In this document: positions 15,947 to 22,397 of the stretch, one piece after another | How the letters are laid out: every line of letters starts with the position of its first letter | How positions within the stretch are numbered: the stretch's first letter is position 1 | IMG/VR virus record: IMGVR_UViG_3300025098_003626 | Coordinates: 1-64,000 of that record | Source: a virus | DNA: 64,000 bases | Direction: 5' to 3' (one strand) | Position numbers and translations under genes: made by a program | Notes under the pieces: generated by a model | Seen by the model: the letters and a program-made list of their open reading frames with translations, nothing else | Databases searched by the model: none | Told to the model about the DNA's origin: nothing

Positions 15947-16388
15947 CCATTCCTTTGTAAAATGTATCCAATTCCATCTTAGAACCCATGTCACTTTTAA
16001 ACTGATTTGCTTTACGGCTTACAATAACATAATTACTAATTTCATCTTTTCCTCCCATAGACCTTGCTATTTTATGATCTACAGTAGGCTGAAAGAATCC
16101 GTCATAGTTATCAATGTTTGGATTTGTTACTTTATTTTTTCCACGTCCGTAGTCTAACGGTGTACCAAAAATAGGACACAAGTCTGGAGCAATTTTTGCA
16201 AGCTCAAACGGATCGCCTTCCCACTTAACTGTGTGAGCCCAAATAAGTTTTAAAAACTGATCTTGCTTTGTAGACTTTTTAAACATTTCAAAAAATGTTG
16301 CATATGTACTAGCATCGTCTAAAGAATGAAACTTACGTGAGGAGAGAGCCCGAAGGCCCTCTTCTCTAATTTTTATTAAGTCTGCCAT
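15927..16388 (-). CDS. HNH-endonuclease-like protein
   Basis: In this 153-residue protein the C-terminal half has CPIFGTPLDYG, then TVDHKIARSMGGKDEISNYVIVSRKAN: a DH pair, a Gly-Gly turn, an Asn and a basic helix in the order of an HNH/beta-beta-alpha-metal nuclease, although only one Cys of a zinc pair is visible. The ATG abuts the stop of the 484-residue gene. A stable C(UUCG)G hairpin lies inside the first codons. It could be a homing-type or processing nuclease; no split gene is obvious nearby. Confidence 0.65.
   Translation of the reverse strand: MADLIKIREEGLRALSSRKFHSLDDASTYATFFEMFKKSTKQDQFLKLIWAHTVKWEGDPFELAKIAPDLCPIFGTPLDYGRGKNKVTNPNIDNYDGFFQPTVDHKIARSMGGKDEISNYVIVSRKANQFKSDMGSKMELDTFYKGMVDIYYS
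16343..16362 (-). other. C(UUCG)G tetraloop hairpin near start of HNH-like gene
   Basis: On the minus strand an 8-bp stem (one G-U pair) closes a UUCG loop with the stabilising C-G pair. It lies about 27 bases after the ATG at 16388. CUUCGG hairpins are well known in T4 mRNAs. No T-run follows. Confidence 0.55.
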
Positions 16389-17843
16389 TTACATAAACTC
16401 CGCAAACTTATCATCTTCTTGCTTCTGTGCTTTATTGTTAAAAGCATCAACATCAATGAGAGTTGAATACTCTGCAACGTTGCCGTTTGTATCTGTATAT
16501 ACATAAGGTACATCAATTGTAAAGTCAGAACCACCTTTTACAACAGTAGGAATAACTAAATCATAACCTTTTTGTTTACCAGGCTGTGCTTGTATATGTT
16601 GCTCACGATTATCAATTAATGATTTAATTGCCGCGGCAATCATTAGTCCACGATTTGATCCTGATGTAAATCGATGATCTTTCCACTCTGTGTATTTGCC
16701 TGATTTTGTTTTTTCAGGATACTGTGAACGAATACCTTTAAGTACGTCTGACCATACCTTACTACTCGAACTCCAACGTTCACTCATAACCTGTCCAATC
16801 TTAATAAGCAGATCATCAGTTACTGACTTCTTAGGCATCTGTGTAAACAGCTCTGTCAACCCCCATACTGGCGCATGATCGATTGCAGAGAAATGCCATG
16901 CATTGCGTACACATTTAAGTGCCATTTCAAATGCAAATCTATTTGAGTAATTGTCTTTACAAAACTCTTTAAAGTGTTTTTGCATATGAGCAGTATGTTT
17001 TGTTTCGCCAGCACCTGGTGTTGCACTTTCTGGCACAGGTGTAATATTAACGTTATCAAAAACTCGCATAAGATTGTATGCTGGTTGATCTTCTAACTTT
17101 ACATCAAGTCCTGCTTGAAGCATTGCTCTCGCTCTGTTGTTACGAACTTTAACAAAGTCATAGTCAGTAATAGGAACAACATCTGCGTTACAAGCCAAGA
17201 ACTGATTAAAGTCAATGTATGGCATATCTTTCATACTAAAGCCTACAATAAGAGTCTTTACTCCGTGTAGTGCTAGTGCCATTGAACCCTGCATACCATC
17301 ATTTAAAAATACACGTTCTTCGTCTGCGGCATAACGTCCTTTAGCACCAAATACAAGACTGCTATCAAAGTTCATTGCAATCTCAAACATACGCCACAAG
17401 TAAATTACTCGTTGTGCTTTCATGTTCATAGCAACAAGACTTTGATCAACAGCAAGTCCATTCATTACTGCTTCGTCTAAATTATATGATTGTAGTTGTA
17501 CACCGTACAATACAGGCTTGCCTGTTTCAGGATCAACAACAGCATTAAGTGCATCTAGTGCCATTTTAAATGCAGTAACAAAGTCTACTGTACCCATTGA
17601 CTCTAAGTTAAGGGCACCTTTGCTTACATTCAACTTAGGCAAGTTTGCACGTTTGATTAATTGTAGTTTTCGTTGATAGTCTTCAGGTTCTAAAAATTTG
17701 ATAGGTGTCCGTTCTTCTTTTGGACCAAAGAAGATTGATAAGTCTTCTCCATAGGCAGATTGTATGCTGTCTGCATACCCGTTTACAATTGATTTCTTCC
17801 AATTGTCTACATAATTAAATAGGCTTACGTATGGCTCTTTCAT
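16389..17843 (-). CDS. Large early protein of unknown function, 484 residues
   Basis: I do not recognise this family. The protein is soluble, mixed alpha/beta, with no Walker, zinc or catalytic motif that I can identify; a central Pro/Gly-rich linker (about 276-285, ESATPGAGET) separates an N-terminal domain from a helical C-terminal region, and the tail is acidic and Gln-rich. A clean sigma70-type promoter about 100 bases upstream suggests early expression, and the HNH-like gene follows without a gap. Its size and own promoter make it a good target for structure prediction. Confidence 0.7.
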   Translation of the reverse strand: MKEPYVSLFNYVDNWKKSIVNGYADSIQSAYGEDLSIFFGPKEERTPIKFLEPEDYQRKLQLIKRANLPKLNVSKGALNLESMGTVDFVTAFKMALDALNAVVDPETGKPVLYGVQLQSYNLDEAVMNGLAVDQSLVAMNMKAQRVIYLWRMFEIAMNFDSSLVFGAKGRYAADEERVFLNDGMQGSMALALHGVKTLIVGFSMKDMPYIDFNQFLACNADVVPITDYDFVKVRNNRARAMLQAGLDVKLEDQPAYNLMRVFDNVNITPVPESATPGAGETKHTAHMQKHFKEFCKDNYSNRFAFEMALKCVRNAWHFSAIDHAPVWGLTELFTQMPKKSVTDDLLIKIGQVMSERWSSSSKVWSDVLKGIRSQYPEKTKSGKYTEWKDHRFTSGSNRGLMIAAAIKSLIDNREQHIQAQPGKQKGYDLVIPTVVKGGSDFTIDVPYVYTDTNGNVAEYSTLIDVDAFNNKAQKQEDDKFAEFM

Positions 17844-17940
17844 AGTGTGTCTCCTCGACTGTTAAATTATTGGAACGTTTCTATGTTCCCTATTGTACAA
17901 TAAGCTCATCATTACTGACTTTTTGCTTCATTGTCTATAC

Positions 17941-17969
17941 AGTATACTATAATATTGTTCTAATGTCAA
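17941..17969 (-). promoter_or_regulatory. Sigma70-type promoter for the 484-residue gene
   Basis: On the minus strand: TTGACA, 17-base spacer, TATACT. The 5' leader to the ATG at 17843 would be about 90 bases. Confidence 0.75.
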
Positions 17970-17977
17970 CAGTTAAT

Positions 17978-19036
17978 TTAACCAAAATCAAATAAACTTG
18001 CCGCACTAGGATCTATGTTTGCTTGCGCCATAGTTCCATAATCAGTTGCTTCATGTACTTCTCGTGGTACAAACAATCTGTCCATGTACTTTTTAATTTG
18101 TCTGTGTTTCATGCCAATGTTCTTACCCCAATACAAATCTCTTTGTTCTTTGTTCATTGGTCTGCGAACTGCACTTACACATACATAATCACGTTCTGCA
18201 AAGAAGTCATATAAGTCTTGTGGTTCGTATCCAAACAATGTACATTGCTTAGGCACAATCTCAACTTGTACACTAGGACGACATCTATCGATTGTATCTT
18301 TTGCACCTTGCATAACTAATAGCTCACTGCCTTCAACATCAATCTTGATACAGTCTACATCTTCAAAGTTATAACTGTCAATAGTACGTGCTGGTACAGG
18401 TACTAAGTTTTGACTATCACGTAGTTTAACATTATCACTATCTAATACAACATGATTATGCCCTCCGTGATCAGTATGATCTAAAATATCAATAGTACCT
18501 TCATTACGATTAGTTGCGGCAACTTCATGTACTGTAATGTTTGCAGTAATGTTCATACTTTGGTGTACACCTTTATGTATGTACCAACCTGCTTTTGCAT
18601 ATTCATCTCGCCACATATCGCCTTCTTGATCTGTACCTTTCCAATACACTCCTTTTAGATCTTGATGCTTTGCAATATTAATATTTGCAAGTAACATTTT
18701 AAGTGTAGTTGGTGTAGGTTCAAAAGACTCTACATTCTCTGCCCATTCTCCATAAGCAATAGTATTATTGCCTACGTTAGCACCAACGTCTATAATACGT
18801 TTTGCATTAGGATAAATTGTACGGATTAGTCTTGAGTTGTTGCCTTGATAATATACGTTGTTTCCGCTAAATCGAGGCCCTTGTAGGTTATCGTGTGCAA
18901 GTAACCAGTAACACCGTCCAAACTTGTTTACTACAAGTCTAAACAATGGATCACTGTATAGTCCACTTGCTTCTTTAAAATTAAAATTTTCTTCAAATTG
19001 TTCTGCTGAGATTTCAGCTGTGATTTTTACTGCCAT
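17978..19036 (-). CDS. FkbM-family methyltransferase, long form
   Basis: The 352-residue protein has IIDVGANVGNNTIAYGEWAE as SAM-binding motif I, ESFEPTPTTLKMLLANI, and VDCIKIDVEGSELLVMQGA. An N-terminal extension of about 85 residues and a C-terminal basic region distinguish it from the shorter FkbM at 12.2 kb. It has an AGGAGG ribosome site and its own promoter at 19.1 kb. O-methylation of a sugar or small molecule is the likely chemistry; the target is unknown. Confidence 0.87.
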   Translation of the reverse strand: MAVKITAEISAEQFEENFNFKEASGLYSDPLFRLVVNKFGRCYWLLAHDNLQGPRFSGNNVYYQGNNSRLIRTIYPNAKRIIDVGANVGNNTIAYGEWAENVESFEPTPTTLKMLLANINIAKHQDLKGVYWKGTDQEGDMWRDEYAKAGWYIHKGVHQSMNITANITVHEVAATNRNEGTIDILDHTDHGGHNHVVLDSDNVKLRDSQNLVPVPARTIDSYNFEDVDCIKIDVEGSELLVMQGAKDTIDRCRPSVQVEIVPKQCTLFGYEPQDLYDFFAERDYVCVSAVRRPMNKEQRDLYWGKNIGMKHRQIKKYMDRLFVPREVHEATDYGTMAQANIDPSAASLFDFG

Positions 19037-19077
19037 CGTAACCTCCTATATTGTGTTATCTATAATAGCGTTTTGTA

Positions 19078-19107
19078 ATAGTATATATTCTTTTACTTAA
19101 TTGTCAA
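19078..19107 (-). promoter_or_regulatory. Sigma70-type promoter for the long FkbM gene
   Basis: On the minus strand: TTGACA, 18-base spacer, TACTAT. It overlaps the end of the HAD gene. Confidence 0.65.
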
Positions 19108-19672
19108 CCTCAATAATGATATTAAGTATATCTTCCCAAGTATCTGCTCTTAATACACCTTCATGTTCAAAATCTTTGTTGTATTCATGTGTAATTAGAA
19201 TAGGTTTGTGTCCTGCATTAAGTCCTGCAATAGCATTTTCAGGCTTATCTTCAATCCACCAATGTCCTGGTTTCCATTGTTTTAAGTGTTCGTCCTTATC
19301 AGCACCTGTAGCAATACAAGTACAGTCTACAATTACTTCATCTCCAAACACTTGTTCTAAATTATATCTACGAATATCACCAGCACATTTATCTTCGCTT
19401 TGACTAGTAAGACATTCAAAAGTATAACCTCGTCTACCCAATCGTTGAACAGCATCAACAGCACCAGGCATGGGATCTAAATATCCCATCCAAGCACTTT
19501 CGTTAAATTGACATACTAACTTATCTGCTAGGTCTTGTTCTAGTCCGTAGCGTGTTGATTGTTTGTATACGTTTGGAGTTTTTACAGTGTAGCCTTTAGA
19601 AGCCATCCACTTACTAAAGGATGCCTCCCATACTAGAAGTACACCGTCTACGTCAGTTAATATTGGTAACAA
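19097..19672 (-). CDS. HAD-superfamily hydrolase
   Basis: The 191-residue protein opens LPILTDVDGVLLVWE, the HAD motif I DxDG near the N-terminus; LTSQ is motif II and WWIEDKPENAIAG supplies the motif III/IV acidic residues. Because motif I is so close to the start, the TTG at 19672 is the likely start codon. It probably dephosphorylates a nucleotide or sugar phosphate. It follows the MazG-like gene by one base, so nucleotide metabolism is plausible. Confidence 0.8.
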   Translation of the reverse strand: MLPILTDVDGVLLVWEASFSKWMASKGYTVKTPNVYKQSTRYGLEQDLADKLVCQFNESAWMGYLDPMPGAVDAVQRLGRRGYTFECLTSQSEDKCAGDIRRYNLEQVFGDEVIVDCTCIATGADKDEHLKQWKPGHWWIEDKPENAIAGLNAGHKPILITHEYNKDFEHEGVLRADTWEDILNIIIEVDN

Positions 19673-19673
19673 A

Positions 19674-20093
19674 CTAGATGTCGCCTTCTTGTCTATTTTC
19701 TGAATAGTAAGGATCGAATGATCCTCCCGGATAACGCTTTTCTAATTTTTTAACATTCTCAGCAATAACATCATTTGGGTCAATACCTAATGCAGTACAA
19801 CTATTCATCCAGTACCACATAATATCACCAAGCTCACGCATTGCATGATATTGTGTATCTTTATCCATAGGCTTACCTTGGAATACACACTTCTTAATAA
19901 TTTCCATAAACTCACCACCTTCTGCACTAATGCCAATAGCACCAGTCATTAGCAATGACATGTTTACGCCCATCTTACTTTCAGTTGTTTCAATATCAAC
20001 TATACGATTATACATCTGCATACTTGATAGTGATTCACCACTAGTAACTTCTCGCACGAAATCTTTATACTTGTTTAAGTCTACGTTCTTCAA
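19674..20093 (-). CDS. MazG-like nucleotide pyrophosphohydrolase
   Basis: In this 139-residue protein EGGEFMEIIKK gives the ExxE(12-28)ExxD-type metal motif with the later RELGDIMWYW, typical of the all-alpha MazG/dUTPase-like fold. MazG enzymes hydrolyse NTPs or dNTPs, and in marine phages they are proposed to adjust host nucleotide or alarmone pools. It is in a co-directed run with the co-chaperonin and HAD genes. Confidence 0.88.
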   Translation of the reverse strand: MKNVDLNKYKDFVREVTSGESLSSMQMYNRIVDIETTESKMGVNMSLLMTGAIGISAEGGEFMEIIKKCVFQGKPMDKDTQYHAMRELGDIMWYWMNSCTALGIDPNDVIAENVKKLEKRYPGGSFDPYYSENRQEGDI

Positions 20094-20107
20094 TTTATTT
20101 ACTTTCT

Positions 20108-20566
20108 CTATTGATTCATTTGCCCATGGGCATTTGTAAAGTCTTCTGGTCTTGCTTGATCGCCAGTTAGATCTTGTTCTAGTCCGATACGTAAATCATT
20201 TGATGGTGCTTCTTCGCTCCATCCAATAATACTTTCAGATTCAACCATTCTAATAGTAACAGGCTCTCCTGCTAAATGAAGTTCAAGTCCTCTTGTCCAA
20301 CGTCCATGTTCAACTAAGATCCAATCTCCTTCTTGGTATGGATCTTTGTTTTCTGGGCCTTTAGCATATACTTGTCCCCAACGTGGGTAAATGCCTCTAG
20401 TCTCGCCGTCGTCACTTCGAATAATAATTCCACCTTTAGTAGTTTGTTCACCAAAGTGCATATTATGTACTAGTACTCTATTCCTAATTGGGCGAATACT
20501 TTCTGCCTCAATTTTAGATTGAATACCTTTTCGGCCTTGGGCCATTGCTTGATAATCAATTGACAT
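20108..20566 (-). CDS. GroES-like co-chaperonin (gp31-like role)
   Basis: The 152-residue protein has SIRPIRNRVLVHNMHFG, then a mobile-loop-like EQTTKGGIIIRSDDGE, then RWGQVYAKGPENKD and EGDWILVEHGRWT, following GroES order (xPLxDRVLV, GGIxL, GxVxAVG, GDxVLF). GroES caps GroEL in the cytoplasm; T4 gp31 replaces it for capsid protein folding. N- and C-terminal extensions are longer than in cellular GroES. It overlaps the upstream gene by one base. Confidence 0.85.
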   Translation of the reverse strand: MSIDYQAMAQGRKGIQSKIEAESIRPIRNRVLVHNMHFGEQTTKGGIIIRSDDGETRGIYPRWGQVYAKGPENKDPYQEGDWILVEHGRWTRGLELHLAGEPVTIRMVESESIIGWSEEAPSNDLRIGLEQDLTGDQARPEDFTNAHGQMNQ

Positions 20567-20961
20567 TAATCACCTCTTTTTACAAAGTTACCGTCTGCAT
20601 CTTCTACCCATTCATCAGCTTCTTCTTTTGCTTCAGCTTTTGTTTGACCAGCTTTTGCTTTAGTAGAACGTGCCTTAGGTGCTTCAACTTCTGTTGCTTC
20701 AACTGCTGGCTCTTCTACTACCGGTGCTTTTTCAGATGCTTCAAACTGTGTAGGCTCAACATTATCTTCATAGAAATCACGTAAAACGTCTTCACGCTTT
20801 TTAATAATCTTTCCGCCTGGACCTAGTTCGTCGCCTCTAGCATTAACACGAACATTACCAACTGCTGGTGTTAGTTCGTTTCTTTGTCTAAGCAAATCCA
20901 TATCAACAGGTTTACCCTGCATTGATCTGTATTGTTTTCGACCTGTTTGTTTTACTGCCAT
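20566..20961 (-). CDS. Low-complexity hypothetical protein
   Basis: The 131-residue protein has a basic, ordered-looking N-terminal half (RKQYRSMQGKPVDMDLLRQR) and an Ala/Glu/Lys-rich, probably disordered C-terminal half ending in DEWVEDADGNFVKRGD. I recall similar small proteins in marine T4-like phages but not a function. It has a strong AGGAGAAG site and overlaps the co-chaperonin start, so the two are coupled. Confidence 0.6.
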   Translation of the reverse strand: MAVKQTGRKQYRSMQGKPVDMDLLRQRNELTPAVGNVRVNARGDELGPGGKIIKKREDVLRDFYEDNVEPTQFEASEKAPVVEEPAVEATEVEAPKARSTKAKAGQTKAEAKEEADEWVEDADGNFVKRGD

Positions 20962-20986
20962 CTTCTTCTCCTGGTTATATACTTAC

Positions 20987-21508
20987 TTATCTCAAGAACT
21001 CTCTCCAATCCAGGTCAAACTGGATTGAATTAATTTTGTGTATACCTATTAAGTATAACACATATGATGCTACAGAGCTACCTCTACCTACTCCCCAAAC
21101 AATATTGTTCTCACGCATGAAGTCTACAAGGTAGATCATATACTGTAACAGTGGCATCATTCCTCTGCCTTCAAACTGTGCAAGTTCTTCTGCACATCTT
21201 GCTGTTTCGTCTTGTGTAGTACATTTTGTTAGAATATAGTTATGTACGTTTATCTTTTTATATTCATCAGGCATAAACCATTCACCTTGACATACACCGT
21301 CAAAAGTCTTTTGATCTACATCTAAAGGAATATATTTTTGTAGTTTATCAAAGCCTTGTTCTTCCATTGCTTTGTTAAACATATCTACATCATCAGATTC
21401 ATCACACAGAACTACATGACATTTATCAGCGTGTCCGCTATAAATCATGTCGACAAGGTCTTTATTGTTAAATCTCGGAATGCCGAGTGAGTCTGTTTTC
21501 ATAAGCAT
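20987..21508 (-). CDS. DnaE-like (DNA polymerase III alpha) fragment
   Basis: The 173-residue protein's C-terminal segment reads VWGVGRGSSVASYVLYLIGI followed by FDLDWREFLR. This matches the C-family polymerase GxGRGSxxGSLVAYLLGI...LLFERFLN region, but the protein stops just before the catalytic PDxDxDF motif, so it cannot be a polymerase. The N-terminal 110 residues are not recognisable. The -10 of its promoter ends about 7 bases before the ATG, so the mRNA may be leaderless or start at the second ATG (residue 3). It might bind DNA or a polymerase partner. Confidence 0.7.
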   Translation of the reverse strand: MLMKTDSLGIPRFNNKDLVDMIYSGHADKCHVVLCDESDDVDMFNKAMEEQGFDKLQKYIPLDVDQKTFDGVCQGEWFMPDEYKKINVHNYILTKCTTQDETARCAEELAQFEGRGMMPLLQYMIYLVDFMRENNIVWGVGRGSSVASYVLYLIGIHKINSIQFDLDWREFLR

Positions 21509-21514
21509 ACATGT

Positions 21515-21543
21515 ATTTTAACTGATATTAATCAGTTTGTCAA
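21515..21543 (-). promoter_or_regulatory. Sigma70-type promoter with dyad in spacer
   Basis: On the minus strand: TTGACA, 17-base spacer, TAAAAT. The spacer holds an inverted repeat (ACTGAT, 4 bases, ATCAGT; 21521-21536) that could be an operator. Confidence 0.7.
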
Positions 21544-21757
21544 GATCTAAATCGCCATTTTGTTGATTTTCTGCATCTTGAGTTCGGATTTTGGCTTCTT
21601 TTATAAGAGCTTCTTGCTTGTAGTATTCAATAAACGTTGTAATTTGTTCTTGAACTTGAGGATTATTAGTTGCAAAATACTTTGAAGTTAGTTCTGCAAC
21701 TTTATCGTATAATTGAGATACTGTCATATCTGATGTATCTTCTGCAAACGGATGCAT
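21518..21757 (-). CDS. Small helical hypothetical protein
   Basis: A 79-residue acidic, helical, Gln/Glu-rich protein (QVQEQITTFIEYYKQEALIKEAK) ending LDLDKLINIS. It directly follows the fibre-type gene and may be an assembly accessory. Its end overlaps the promoter of the DnaE-like fragment, so it is the last gene of the late fibre cluster. The family is not recognised. Confidence 0.55.
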   Translation of the reverse strand: MHPFAEDTSDMTVSQLYDKVAELTSKYFATNNPQVQEQITTFIEYYKQEALIKEAKIRTQDAENQQNGDLDLDKLINIS

Positions 21758-21758
21758 C

Positions 21759-22364
21759 TTACTGATATATACCTAAGTATTCAGCCCATACAGTTGCACC
21801 ACTGTCGTAACTTACAAATTCAAATGCAAAGTACTTAGATTCTTCACCAGCACCTGGAGCACCAATTACTGCTGTAAGATCACCAGTTGGCCAGTTAGCA
21901 TTTTTCTTAATAGTTCCACCACCTGCATTACTTGCAAATGTAACAGTTCTATTAGTAGCACTACCTGCCGCTTGATCACTTTTAATATGCAAACGTATTT
22001 TACCTGTTCTTGCTAGTTCACTTGACCAGTTAGACAGTGTAAGTGTAATGTCTGCACCTACTGTAAACTCTTGATATGCGCCGTTGTCGAGGTTAATGTT
22101 TTGACTAGTATTAATAGTTGCACCAGCAATATATCCTGTTTCGGTAGTATTTTGAAAGTTTGCATTATTAATAGTATTTCCTAAGAAATTATTCTCTGCA
22201 TTCTTAACTGCACCGTTAGTTTGTATTGCTTCAATCTCTGTCTTAGCCGCTACAAAGTTTGCTTTAATTGTTGTGAAATTATCACGAAATCCTTGCGAGT
22301 CGTTATCTTGTCCCGCTATAGGAAAATCACTGTTAATTCCTGTATCACTAATATTACTTGCCAT
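21759..22364 (-). CDS. Fibre-type virion protein, 201 residues
   Basis: The N-terminus (NISDTGINSDFPIAGQDNDS, then GFRDNFTTIKANF) is the short module seen at the start of several marine T4-like fibre proteins, and the rest is Thr/Asn/Gly-rich beta sequence ending with an aromatic C-terminus (VWAEYLGIYQ). A GATAAATA late octamer and a GAGAGG site precede it. It is probably a structural protein of tail fibres or tail tip. Confidence 0.7.
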   Translation of the reverse strand: MASNISDTGINSDFPIAGQDNDSQGFRDNFTTIKANFVAAKTEIEAIQTNGAVKNAENNFLGNTINNANFQNTTETGYIAGATINTSQNINLDNGAYQEFTVGADITLTLSNWSSELARTGKIRLHIKSDQAAGSATNRTVTFASNAGGGTIKKNANWPTGDLTAVIGAPGAGEESKYFAFEFVSYDSGATVWAEYLGIYQ

Positions 22365-22385
22365 AGTTTATCCTCTCGTTGCTAT

Positions 22386-22393
22386 TATTTATC
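22386..22393 (-). promoter_or_regulatory. Late promoter octamer GATAAATA
   Basis: GATAAATA on the minus strand lies 21 bases before the 201-residue fibre-type gene, overlapping the 3' region of the adjacent adhesin gene spacing. Confidence 0.6.
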
Positions 22394-22397
22394 AGCA

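Noticed and set aside
16389-17843. Ro60/TROVE-like protein
   Set aside because: No metal-ion-dependent adhesion motif or helical-repeat pattern could be placed; the resemblance was only a short hydrophobic stretch.
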